DNA of 64,000 bases from Sellimonas catena. GTDB lineage: Bacteria > Bacillota > Clostridia > Lachnospirales > Lachnospiraceae. The stretch lies in the NCBI RefSeq assembly GCF_045063725.1, contig NZ_CP173695.1; one strand, 5' to 3'. The notes under the pieces are model-generated. The model made no database searches. It had not been told where the DNA came from and saw only the letters and a list, made by a program, of their open reading frames with translations. Numbering within the stretch: the stretch's first letter is position 1; each line of letters begins with the position of its first letter. A program made the position numbers and the translations under genes. Of this stretch, positions 16,961-24,261 are shown piece by piece.

Positions 16961-17599
16961 ATGAAACAGAAAAAAGGACTTATCATACTTCTGGCAGTAC
17001 TTCTTGTACTTTGTATTGTTTACTTTGCACTTAGAAGCTACAATCAGAGTCAGAAGGAAGCAGAACAGGCCAAAGCCGAAGCGGAGAAGATCCATGTGGT
17101 GGACATTGAAAATCCGGTGGAGATCACTTACTCTTCCGAAGACGGAAGCAGCGTATCTCTTGTAAAAGAAGACGATACCTGGCATCTGAAAGATGATACG
17201 GAGACGGCTCTTGTGCAGGATACCATTGAGAATATCGCGGATACAGTATCCGATGTACAGGCTGAGCGGCAGATTGAGGATCCGGATTCTCTGGAAAGCT
17301 ATGGACTGGATTCCCCTGCTTATACCATTACCGTGACAGGAGAAGATGGCACAACAGAAACCATTTATATCGGAGACGGAGCAGACTCCGATTATTACAT
17401 GACAACAGGGGACAAGGAAAATGTGTATACGGTATCCTCTTCCCTTCCGAATGTACTGGAGATGAACACGGATAATCTGAAAGAAGAAGAGGAGACAGAA
17501 TCTACAGAGGATGATGCTTCTGCAGACGACAGTTCTTCGGATGACAGTACATCCGGAGAGGAAAGCACAGATACAGAGAGCGGTTCGGCCGCCGAATAG
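16961..17599 (+). CDS. DUF4340-family membrane-anchored protein
   Basis: A 212-residue protein. It has an N-terminal membrane helix (GLIILLAVLLVLCIVYFAL), a short coiled segment, a globular DUF4340-like part (SYGLDSPAYTITVTGEDGTTETIYIGD) and a Ser/Asp/Glu-rich low-complexity tail (SADDSSSDDSTSGEESTDTE). DUF4340 proteins routinely follow GldG-like genes, and that position is kept here. This one is short, carrying about one repeat of the domain where many homologues have two. It likely sits on the outside of the membrane with the GldG-like protein. Confidence 0.78.
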   Translation: MKQKKGLIILLAVLLVLCIVYFALRSYNQSQKEAEQAKAEAEKIHVVDIENPVEITYSSEDGSSVSLVKEDDTWHLKDDTETALVQDTIENIADTVSDVQAERQIEDPDSLESYGLDSPAYTITVTGEDGTTETIYIGDGADSDYYMTTGDKENVYTVSSSLPNVLEMNTDNLKEEEETESTEDDASADDSSSDDSTSGEESTDTESGSAAE

Positions 17600-17625
17600 A
17601 AGACCGACCTTTGTCTAAGGTGAAC

Positions 17626-17656
17626 AGCGGGCAGCAGCAGACTGCCCGCTATTAAT
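17626..17656 (+). terminator. Terminator of the Gld-type ABC operon
   Basis: AGCGGGCAG (17626-17634) pairs with CTGCCCGCT (17642-17650) around a 7-nt loop, followed by ATTAATTTT. The U-tract is weak but the stem is strong. Confidence 0.65.
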
Positions 17657-17666
17657 TTTCATCCAG

Positions 17667-17701
17667 TACTTGACATAATCAAGTAGTGGGTATAGTATAA
17701 T
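17667..17701 (+). promoter_or_regulatory. Promoter and inverted-repeat operator of the PadR module
   Basis: A consensus TTGACA (17670-17675) is embedded in the inverted repeat TACTTGA-N5-TCAAGTA (17667-17685). Overlapping -10 candidates lie within TATAGTATAAT (17691-17701), the 17-bp spacing giving TAGTAT. An operator covering the -35 fits autorepression by the PadR protein encoded just downstream. Confidence 0.6.
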
Positions 17702-17719
17702 AACAGGAGGAGTGATGGA

Positions 17720-18040
17720 ATGAATCCACAGTTTAAAAAAGGAGTTCTGGAGCTGATTGTTTTGGAATCAGTCCGGAACCGTGACATGTACGGATACGAA
17801 CTGGTGACAGAAGTATCCAAGGTCATTGACGTAAATGAAGGGACCATTTACCCGCTCCTGAAACGATTGACAAACGAACATTATTTTGAAACCTATCTGC
17901 GTGAGTCCACAGAAGGACCGCCCAGAAAGTATTATCATTTGACTGCGGCAGGGATTCTCCACCGTGATCAGCTTGAGGCAGAATGGAATGAGTTTCAGGA
18001 ACGGGTGTGCCGTTTCCTAAAGGAGGGAAAGCATGAATAA
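17720..18040 (+). CDS. PadR-family transcriptional regulator
   Basis: A 106-residue winged-helix repressor. It shows the PadR core LELIVLESVRNRDMYGYELV, the turn EGTIYPLLKRLTNEHYFETYL, and the wing GPPRKYYHLTAAG. AGGAGGAG precedes the ATG. Its stop overlaps the next gene (HAAS domain) by 8 nt. PadR plus HAAS-domain membrane protein is a frequent Firmicutes pairing, in which the regulator controls its own operon in response to envelope or drug stress. The effector is unknown here. Confidence 0.9.
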   Translation: MNPQFKKGVLELIVLESVRNRDMYGYELVTEVSKVIDVNEGTIYPLLKRLTNEHYFETYLRESTEGPPRKYYHLTAAGILHRDQLEAEWNEFQERVCRFLKEGKHE

Positions 18041-18788
18041 AGAAGGGTTTTTAAAAGAATTAAGAGATCATTTAAGAGTGCTGGATGAAAGGGAACAGGA
18101 AGATATTATTGATGAGTATGCGCAGCACATTGATCTGAAGATGAAAAGCGGGCTCAGCGAAGAAGAGGCGATCAGCGATTTTGGTAATATCGCAGAGCTG
18201 GCAGCCGAAATTCTGGAGGCATATCACGTGGATCCGAAATTTGAAGAAAAGACAAAGGGGATCGTGATCCGTACTCCGGACATGGAAAAAGTTTCTGAGG
18301 GGAGCAGAAAACTGGCGGGAAAGGCGGCTGCGTTTTTCGGGAAAATTCTGGAAAAGATCCGGAAAATGAAAGATACAATAGCTGGAAAATGGAGAGCTTT
18401 TTCCGGAAAATCCAAACAGAGGACGGAAGGCAGTGAAGAGAAAGAAGGCAGACAGGAGAAAAAGAGCCTGTGGAGGAAAAGTACGGAGATTCCGGTCTGG
18501 AGTACGTCCAGGCGTCTGCTTCACAATTGCTGCGTTCTGATCTGGAATCTGAGCTGGATACTTGTTACCTGCTTTCTGATGGGAATGGCGGCTGTCAGTC
18601 TGTTTGCTTTTGGAGCCCTGCTGACTCTGGTGTTTTCCGGATATCCGCTTCTTGGGGCGGAGATTTTCTGCTTTGGAGCAGCAGCTTCAGGGGCATCCCT
18701 CGGACTTCTGACATTCGGACTTCGAAAAAAGTACAGAAAAAAACCGGAGGGTGAGAGGAAGGCAGAACAGACAGGGGAGGTGTTATAG
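18033..18788 (+). CDS. HAAS/DUF1700-domain membrane protein
   Basis: A 251-residue protein. Its N-terminal helical HAAS signalling domain (FLKELRDHLRVLDEREQEDIIDEYAQHI, SEEEAISDFGN) is followed by a basic, Lys/Glu-rich linker (about residues 75-155) and two membrane helices (LSWILVTCFLMGMAAVSLF and a following pair) before a charged tail. DUF1700 proteins partner PadR regulators. It overlaps both neighbours or abuts them (8 nt with padR, adjacent to the next ATG), so all three are one unit. The role is probably in envelope sensing; this is inferred from context. Confidence 0.8.
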   Translation: MNKEGFLKELRDHLRVLDEREQEDIIDEYAQHIDLKMKSGLSEEEAISDFGNIAELAAEILEAYHVDPKFEEKTKGIVIRTPDMEKVSEGSRKLAGKAAAFFGKILEKIRKMKDTIAGKWRAFSGKSKQRTEGSEEKEGRQEKKSLWRKSTEIPVWSTSRRLLHNCCVLIWNLSWILVTCFLMGMAAVSLFAFGALLTLVFSGYPLLGAEIFCFGAAASGASLGLLTFGLRKKYRKKPEGERKAEQTGEVL

Positions 18789-19295
18789 ATGAAGCAGTAT
18801 CGGAAATTACTTGCCGGAATATTTGCGGGCGGGGTACTGATCAGCGGAATCGGTGCAGGAATCGGATGCGTGGAATTCTTTTCTCTGGACTATGCAGGGG
18901 AGAGAACTGTCGGGGAGACGGAGATGACAGTGATGGAAGGAGAGATGAGCTTTACGCCGCCATCTGACGGAGGTACAGTGGATGTATATATGGATTACGG
19001 ACAGCCGTATCTGAATCTTGTCTGGGATGACTCCGTACCGGAAAACACACTGCACTACAGTATTGAGTACAACAAAAAGCGGGTTGCGCCGGAAGCGTGG
19101 CAGGAGGATGCCGAAACACTCGGATTTTATTTCCCGTATATCAATTATGATGAAGTGCGGGATGTGATGGAGTTCAGGGACATCATTCTGGATGATCTGA
19201 AAGAACATAAGATTGGAAGCTACAGGCAGAAGGATATTGAGTCCATCGATCTGTACCTGAACCCGAAAGACCGGGAGGAAATTGAAATATGGTAA
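18789..19295 (+). CDS. Small membrane-anchored protein of the PadR/HAAS operon
   Basis: A 168-residue protein with an N-terminal signal-anchor (LLAGIFAGGVLISGIGAGIG) and an extracytoplasmic part rich in Asp, Glu and aromatic residues. No catalytic motif was recognised. In related operons the third gene is often a DUF4097 adhesin-like protein. This one has the same position and topology, and its SIEYNKKRV...IDLYLNPKDREEI segment could be a reduced relative, but I cannot confirm the family. It is followed by a terminator. Confidence 0.7.
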   Translation: MKQYRKLLAGIFAGGVLISGIGAGIGCVEFFSLDYAGERTVGETEMTVMEGEMSFTPPSDGGTVDVYMDYGQPYLNLVWDDSVPENTLHYSIEYNKKRVAPEAWQEDAETLGFYFPYINYDEVRDVMEFRDIILDDLKEHKIGSYRQKDIESIDLYLNPKDREEIEIW

Positions 19296-19300
19296 AACAA

Positions 19301-19335
19301 GGCCGGAAAGAGTTTTTCCGGTCTTTACTTTTTGA
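19301..19335 (+). terminator. Terminator after the PadR operon
   Basis: GGCCGGAAA pairs with TTTTCCGGTC across a short AGAGT loop, followed by TTTACTTTTT. Confidence 0.75.
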
Positions 19336-19371
19336 ATTTTTTTCTCTGGAAGCAGGTTCATGGGAAAGAAA

Positions 19372-19423
19372 ATGTAAAATTCAGGTAAAATCTACGTAAA
19401 ATCATGTTAATTTTTCGTATAAC
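19372..19423 (+). promoter_or_regulatory. Four-repeat PhoP-box-like array and -10 before the Na/Pi cotransporter
   Basis: Read on the minus strand, TTAACA, TTACGT, TTACCT and TTACAT occur at exactly 11-bp steps (plus-strand hexamers at 19405, 19394, 19383 and 19372), each separated by 5 bp. The Bacillus PhoP box is tandem TT(A/C/T)A(C/T)A hexamers with this period. TATAAC at 19418-19423 is a fitting -10, placing the array at about -20 to -58, the usual activation position. The downstream gene imports phosphate, which agrees. Confidence 0.7.
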
Positions 19424-19533
19424 CTATTGCGTATTTTCGCGGTTTCTAGTAAATATATAAATGGAATGTTAAAAATAAGTTAGCATTTTGTAAAATCGAG
19501 AGGAAAATTCAACTTTTATGGAGGAAAAGAGAA

Positions 19534-21174
19534 ATGAAGTTGACAGACTTTTTTGGCCTGCTTGGAGGACTCGCTTTGTTCCTTTACGGAATGCAGATGA
19601 TGAGTTCCGGGCTTGAAGCAGCCGCCGGAAACAAGATGAAACGAATCCTGGAAAGGCTGACAGCCAACCGCTTTCTGGGCGTCCTGGTAGGAGCGGGAGT
19701 GACAGCCGTGATCCAGTCGTCATCGGCAACCACGGTTATGGTAGTAGGATTTGTAAATTCGGGCATGATGACACTGAGACAGGCTGTATGGATCATCATG
19801 GGTGCAAATATCGGTACGACAATTACAGGACAGCTGATTGCGCTTGACATTGGGGCGATTGCTCCGCTGATCGCTTTTCTTGGAGTGGCTTTGATTCTTT
19901 TCATTAAAAGTCCGAAGGTACATAATTACGGTCTGATTGTAGCAGGACTTGGTGTACTCTTCCTTGGTATGGAGATGATGAGCTCATCCATGATGCCGCT
20001 TCGTGATTCGGAGGCTTTTGTAAGCCTTATGACAAAATTCTCAAATCCGGTGCTTGGTATTCTTGCCGGAGCGGTGTTTACGGCGATTATTCAGTCTTCT
20101 TCCGCGTCTGTTGGTATTCTGCAGGCATTGGCATCAAACGGTCTGATCGGACTTCCGAGCGCGGTGTTTGTTCTTTTTGGACAGAATATCGGTACCTGTA
20201 TTACGGCGGTGCTTGCATCCATCGGGACAAGCCGGAACGCAAAGCGTACGACGATCATCCATCTGACATTCAACATCATCGGAACGATCATTTTTACAAC
20301 TGTCTGTATTCTGACGCCGCTTACGTCTCTGGTGGAAAGCTGGACGCCGACCAATGTGGCGGGGCAGATTGCCAACATGCATACGTTGTTTAATATTGTC
20401 ACCACCATTCTTCTGATTCCGTTTGGAAACTATCTGGCATCCTTTGCCGAGAAGGTTCTTCCGGATAAGAAAGAAGAGAAAGTGGAAGGGATGCATCTGG
20501 AATACATCCGCCCGGTTGATACGAAGAGGGAAAACCATATCGGTACTTCCGCAATCGCTTTGACAGGAGTTCAGAAAGAAGTAGAACGGATGCTTCAGAT
20601 GACAAAGGAAAACGTGCACTTGAGTTTTGATGCGGTGCTGGATGGTTCCACCGCCCTCCTTGCGCAGGTAGATGAAAAAGAAGAGTACATCGACTTCCTC
20701 AATAAAGAGATCTGCAAATATATTTCCAAGACGATTGTCAATGAGACAAACCAGAAAGATGCCAGATACATGAGTGCTCTGTTCAAAGTATGCGGTAATC
20801 TGGAGAGAATTGGAGACCATGCGACAAATCTGTGTGAGTACACACAGATGATGGAAGAAAAGGGCATTGTATTTTCCAGTACCGAGATGGAGGAGATCCG
20901 CCAGATGAAGAAAGCAAGTCTTGATGCGCTTGAGATTTTAAGCGATGTCAAGAAGGGAGACACAGAGATCGTGAAGAGGATCGAAGAGGCGGAACAGAGG
21001 ATAGACGACATGACAGAAAGCTTCCGCCAGGGACAGATCGACCGGATGCAGCAGGGAAAACAGGATGAAGAGGTCAGTATTCTGTATTCCGAGATGCTTA
21101 CGGATTTTGAACGGATCGGAGATCATATTCTGAATATCGGACAGGAAATGGGACTTGGAAAAGTCGGGGCGTAA
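19534..21174 (+). CDS. Na+/phosphate cotransporter family protein with PhoU-like domain
   Basis: A 546-residue inner-membrane NptA/NptB-type (PF02690) symporter. It contains the two inverted repeats with QSSSATTVMVVGFVNSG (first) and QSSSASVGILQALAS (second), the hallmark QSSS sodium/phosphate motifs. Additional motifs are GANIGTTITGQLIAL and GQNIGTCITAVLAS. The last 200 residues form a PhoU-like helical domain (CGNLERIGDHATNLCEY, DFERIGDHILNIGQEMG). The ATG follows TGGAGGAAAAGAGA. It would import phosphate, and the PhoU domain may gate it according to phosphate status. It is preceded by a PhoP-box-like array. Confidence 0.92.
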   Translation: MKLTDFFGLLGGLALFLYGMQMMSSGLEAAAGNKMKRILERLTANRFLGVLVGAGVTAVIQSSSATTVMVVGFVNSGMMTLRQAVWIIMGANIGTTITGQLIALDIGAIAPLIAFLGVALILFIKSPKVHNYGLIVAGLGVLFLGMEMMSSSMMPLRDSEAFVSLMTKFSNPVLGILAGAVFTAIIQSSSASVGILQALASNGLIGLPSAVFVLFGQNIGTCITAVLASIGTSRNAKRTTIIHLTFNIIGTIIFTTVCILTPLTSLVESWTPTNVAGQIANMHTLFNIVTTILLIPFGNYLASFAEKVLPDKKEEKVEGMHLEYIRPVDTKRENHIGTSAIALTGVQKEVERMLQMTKENVHLSFDAVLDGSTALLAQVDEKEEYIDFLNKEICKYISKTIVNETNQKDARYMSALFKVCGNLERIGDHATNLCEYTQMMEEKGIVFSSTEMEEIRQMKKASLDALEILSDVKKGDTEIVKRIEEAEQRIDDMTESFRQGQIDRMQQGKQDEEVSILYSEMLTDFERIGDHILNIGQEMGLGKVGA

Positions 21175-21201
21175 AAAGGTGCATAAAACTTTTATTCATA
21201 A

Positions 21202-21230
21202 TTGACAAAAACAAGGTTGGATGCTATACT
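21202..21230 (+). promoter_or_regulatory. Strong promoter of the former beta-glucoside operon
   Basis: TTGACA (21202-21207), a 17-bp spacer and TATACT (21225-21230). Transcription would begin near 21237, just upstream of the antiterminator RNA target. Confidence 0.8.
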
Positions 21231-21244
21231 GGCCTTGTATAAAA

Positions 21245-21322
21245 GGATTGTTACTGGTAAAGCAGGCTATACCGATTGTACACATTTGAGTTAAAATGTG
21301 GGAGCGGTATAGCCTATTTTTT
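21245..21322 (+). promoter_or_regulatory. LicT/BglG ribonucleic antiterminator (RAT) with overlapping terminator
   Basis: The 29-nt segment 21245-21273 starts GGATTGTTACTGGTAAAGC and matches the RAT consensus bound by BglG/LicT proteins. Its last ten bases, AGGCTATACC (21264-21273), also pair with GGTATAGCCT (21306-21315), followed by ATTTTTTG. This is the mutually exclusive terminator. The control element is intact although the genes it served are damaged. Confidence 0.92.
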
Positions 21323-21354
21323 GTGCATTTTATGTAGGAGGGCGGATCGTAAGA

Positions 21355-21896
21355 ATGCAGGTTGATAAAGTGATTAACAACAATCTGATCAGATCCCATG
21401 ATGAAAAAGGACAGGAAGTCCTTGTAATGGGGTGCGGAATCGGCTTTAAGAAAAAGCCGGGAGAGTATATTGATGACGGGAAAGTGGAAAAAGTTTATGT
21501 GCTTCAGAAAGAGGAAAGACAGCACATGGAGGAACTGTTTTCTTCCATGCCCCTTGAATGTATCCAGGCAACCAACGAGATCGTGGAGTATGCGACGATT
21601 TCCCTTGGAAAGCAGCTCAGCAATTATCTGTATCTGAATCTCTGTGACCACATCCATTTCGCGATTCAGCGGTCGAAAGGCGGAATTCCGATTCAGAATG
21701 CCCTGCTTACGGAGATCAAACGGTTTTACAATCACGAATATCAGATCGGGATGGAATCGTTGAACATCATTGAGCGGAAAACAGGAGTACTTCTTCCGGA
21801 GGATGAGGCGGGATTTATCGCCATGCATCTGGTCAATGCGTCGATGGACTTTCACGATATGGGCCACACGCAGGAGATGATGAAGATTACCCGGCT
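21355..21896 (+). pseudogene. LicT/BglG-type antiterminator, truncated after PRD1
   Basis: The N-terminal RNA-binding CAT domain is intact (DKVINNNLIRSHDEKGQEVLVMGCGIGFKKKPG), as is PRD1 with its histidines (NLCDHIHFAIQRSKGG, DEAGFIAMHLVNA). After MMKIT near 21889 the sequence switches, out of frame, to the inside of a 6-phospho-beta-glucosidase gene. The reading frame then runs through 27 unrelated codons to a stop at 21976-21978. PRD2 (about 105 residues) is absent. The resulting 207-residue product could still bind RNA but lacks the PTS-controlled half. The loss looks like a deletion whose other end lies in the bglA-type gene. Confidence 0.88.
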
Positions 21897-23159
21897 CTGG
21901 AAGGAATTGATTTCTACCATCATTATAAAGAAGATATCGCCATGTTCGCGGAAATGGGATTTAAGACATTCCGTATGAGCATCGGATGGTCCAGAATTTT
22001 CCCAAAGGGAGATGAAGCGGAGGCGAACGAGGCGGGCCTTGCCTTTTACGAGGACGTATTCCGGGAATGTAAGAAATACGGAATTGAGCCTCTTGTGACG
22101 ATCACCCATTTTGACTGTCCGATGCATCTGATCCGGGAGTACGGCGGATGGAAGAACAGACGGCTGATCGAGCTTTACAAAAAGCTTGTGACCGTGCTCT
22201 TTACCCGGTACAAGGGTCTCGTTAAATACTGGATCACCTTCAATGAAATCAATATGATTCTCCATCTTCCTTTTATGGGAGCGGGACTTCAGTTTGAGGA
22301 AGGGGAAGATCAGGAACAAGCGAAATATATCAGCGCCCATCATGAACTGGTGGCTAGTGCCTGGGCGACAAAGATTGCACATGAGATTGATCCGGAAAAC
22401 AAGGTGGGCTGTATGATGGCGGCAGGAAACTATTACCCGTACAGCTGCAGGCCGGAAGATGTCTGGGCGGCTCTCGGAAAAGACCGGGAAAACATGCTCT
22501 TTATCGATGTGCAGGCCAGAGGATATTATCCGAACTACGCAAAGAAGCTCTTTGAGAAGAAGAACATCGACCTTGGCATGACAGCGGAAGATGAAGAGAT
22601 TCTGCGGGAACATACGGTGGACTTCATCAGCTTCAGCTATTATTCTTCCAGGTGCATTACAACACAGGAAAACGTAGGCGAGACCATCGGAAATGCCTTC
22701 AAAGGGACAAAGAATCCGTATCTTCCATCCTCTCAGTGGGGCTGGCAGATCGACCCTCTTGGACTGCGTACGACGATGAATACACTTTACGACCGCTACC
22801 AGAAACCACTTTTTATCGTAGAAAACGGACTCGGCGCGAAGGATGAGCTGATTCCGGACGGCAAAGGGTCCTGGACGGTGGATGACGACTATCGGATCGA
22901 GTATCTGAAGGCCCACATCGAGGCATTCAAGGCGGCCGTGGAAGAAGACGGCGTGGAACTGCTTGGCTATACGACCTGGGGCTGTATCGATCTGGTCAGC
23001 GCATCAACCGGGGAGATGAGCAAGCGCTACGGCTTCATCTATGTAGACCGGAAAGATGATGGAAGCGGCACTCTTGCACGTTACCGGAAAAAGAGCTTTT
23101 ACTGGTATAAACAGGTGATCGAGTCCAATGGAGAAAATCTGGAGCCGCTGAAAGCGTAA
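21897..23159 (+). pseudogene. 6-phospho-beta-glucosidase (GH1), missing its N-terminus
   Basis: The remnant starts at LEGIDFYHHYKEDIAMFAEMGFKTFRMS and runs to a normal C-terminus. It keeps the acid/base Glu in ITFNEINM, the nucleophile in IVENGLGAKDE, and the 6-phospho-sugar loop SxxxxKRYGFIYVD. About 60 N-terminal residues, including the first beta strand and the GGATAANQxEG substrate motif, are missing. The first in-frame ATG (21942) has no ribosome binding site. With the truncated antiterminator upstream it is one deletion scar; the PTS permease normally between them is also gone. An active enzyme is unlikely. Confidence 0.87.
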
Positions 23160-23193
23160 AAGAAAGTAAACAACATAGAACGAAACAACACCG

Positions 23194-23241
23194 GCCCGGA
23201 GACGGCAGTGTGGATATGCCCTGCGTCTTCGGGTCTTTTTT
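23194..23241 (+). terminator. Terminator of the beta-glucoside locus
   Basis: GCCCGGAGACG (23194-23204) pairs with CGTCTTCGGGT (23224-23234), including two G-U pairs, and is followed by CTTTTTT. Confidence 0.8.
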
Positions 23242-23341
23242 CCTGGAACGGGCGATGAGGGGAGAAGCGACCTGATTCCGCTGAGGGATTCTAATTTTAT
23301 ACGAATTCAGAAGCAGGCGAATAATTGAGTGTACCTTTCGA

Positions 23342-23358
23342 CATAATTATGCTATAAT
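23342..23358 (+). promoter_or_regulatory. Promoter and palindromic operator of the toxin-antitoxin pair
   Basis: A perfect TATAAT (23353-23358) is preceded directly by the 10-bp palindrome CATAATTATG (23342-23351), which occupies the spacer. TGTACC (23330-23335) is a weak -35 at 17 bp. Antitoxins of the Phd/YefM type bind such palindromes to repress their own operon. Confidence 0.6.
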
Positions 23359-23387
23359 CATGTTAAAGGAAGAAAGGAGCTGATATT

Positions 23388-23651
23388 ATGCCAGTTATTA
23401 TGCCAATTAAAGATCTCCGCAATACAAGTGAGATATCGGATATTGCTCATAAGATACAGGAACCGATTTTTATTACCAAAAACGGATACAGTGATCTGGT
23501 CGTAATGAGCAGTGAATTATATGATAAATTTGCAAAAAGCAACCGGATCGATCAGGCAATCTATGAATCCGAAAAAGAAATGGAAGAAGGCGGCGCTTCT
23601 ATTGATCTCGATGAAGCATTTGAGAAACTGAATAGAAAATATTATGGATAA
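23388..23651 (+). CDS. Phd/YefM-family antitoxin
   Basis: An 87-residue antitoxin. The N-terminal Phd/YefM DNA-binding fold is MPVIMPIKDLRNTSEISDIAHKIQEPIFITKNGYSDLVVMSSELYD. A flexible acidic C-terminal tail (EKEMEEGGASIDLDEAFEKLNRKYYG) would neutralise the toxin. GAAAGGAGCTG precedes the ATG. Its last codons overlap the toxin gene by 8 nt, the usual coupling that keeps antitoxin ahead of toxin. Likely autorepressor at CATAATTATG. Confidence 0.88.
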   Translation: MPVIMPIKDLRNTSEISDIAHKIQEPIFITKNGYSDLVVMSSELYDKFAKSNRIDQAIYESEKEMEEGGASIDLDEAFEKLNRKYYG

Positions 23652-23946
23652 ATATAAAGTCAGATTAAACCAACAGGCATTTCGAGAAATTGATGATATT
23701 TTTTCCTACATTGCTTTGGAAAAGTTATCACCGGAAAATGCGAAAGGACAGACAGACCGAATTTGGGCGGCATTAAAGAAATTAGAAACTTTCCCGCAGT
23801 CGCATCAAGAACGGAGCGAAGGAAGATACGCCGGAAAAGGATACCGGCAATTACTGATAGATAATTATATTGCCATCTTCAAAATTGATGAATCAAGTAA
23901 AACCGTCTATGTTGTGACCGTACAGTATCAGGGACGGAATGTATAA
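23644..23946 (+). CDS. RelE/ParE-superfamily toxin
   Basis: A 100-residue basic toxin with the RelE/ParE fold. Features are YKVRLNQQAFREIDDIFSYIA (N-terminal helices with the L-x-x-x-A-x-x-D/E-I pattern), the central LETFPQSHQERSE, and the C-terminal strand YRQLLIDNYIAIFKIDESSKTVYVVTVQYQGRN. Whether it acts on ribosome-bound mRNA (RelE-like) or on gyrase (ParE-like) cannot be told; the GYRQLLIDNYIAIFKID strand resembles the ParE-leaning branch. It is cotranscribed with the antitoxin. Confidence 0.87.
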   Translation: MDKYKVRLNQQAFREIDDIFSYIALEKLSPENAKGQTDRIWAALKKLETFPQSHQERSEGRYAGKGYRQLLIDNYIAIFKIDESSKTVYVVTVQYQGRNV

Positions 23947-23948
23947 GG

Positions 23949-23985
23949 AAGAGCCAGAGTAATGAAAAGACTTTGGCTCTACTTC
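23949..23985 (+). terminator. Hairpin after the toxin gene
   Basis: AGAGCCAGAGT pairs with ACTTTGGCTCT with one G-U pair across a 10-nt loop. The following ACTTCTG is a poor U-tract, so termination may be partial. Confidence 0.5.
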
Positions 23986-24011
23986 TGTATATAAACTTTT
24001 GTAAAGAATAT

Positions 24012-24046
24012 AAAAAAGAGATAGCTGACAACCAACTATCTCTTCT
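24012..24046 (-). terminator. Terminator of tRNA-Leu
   Basis: On the minus strand AAGAGATAG pairs with CTATCTCTT across an 11-nt loop and is followed directly by TTTT, just downstream of the tRNA 3-prime end. Confidence 0.75.
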
Positions 24047-24056
24047 TTGTTATCAA

Positions 24057-24140
24057 TGCGGATAGCAGGACTTGAACCTGTACCCCCTCGCGAGGACTAG
24101 AACCTGAATCTAGCGCGTCTGCCCATTCCGCCATATCCGC
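24057..24140 (-). tRNA. tRNA-Leu (anticodon CAG)
   Basis: An 84-nt class II tRNA. The acceptor arms GCGGATA and TATCCGC pair, with discriminator A. The D-arm region reads TGGCGGAATGGGCAGACGC. The anticodon stem CTAGA/TCTAG encloses loop TTCAGGT with anticodon CAG. A short variable arm (CCTCGCGAGG) and the T-arm ACAGGTTCAAGTCCTGC follow. CCA is not encoded. Confidence 0.95.
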
Positions 24141-24152
24141 CTGACAAAAGAT

Positions 24153-24181
24153 ACTATATCATATAATTGTTCTTTTTGCAA
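24153..24181 (-). promoter_or_regulatory. Promoter of tRNA-Leu
   Basis: On the minus strand TTGCAA (24181-24176), a 17-bp spacer and TATAGT (24158-24153) lie 12 nt upstream of the mature tRNA 5-prime end. Confidence 0.65.
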
Positions 24182-24261
24182 ATACTTTTTGAAAAAATTT
24201 AAAAATTTTTTTGGTAGGCGGTTTTCTACTGCATTTTGGGCATCCTGGATGCCGCTGCCGG

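Noticed and set aside
21355..21978. Treating the antiterminator frame as an intact small BglG protein
   Set aside because: The last 27 codons are out-of-frame GH1 sequence and PRD2 is absent; the structure is a deletion junction.
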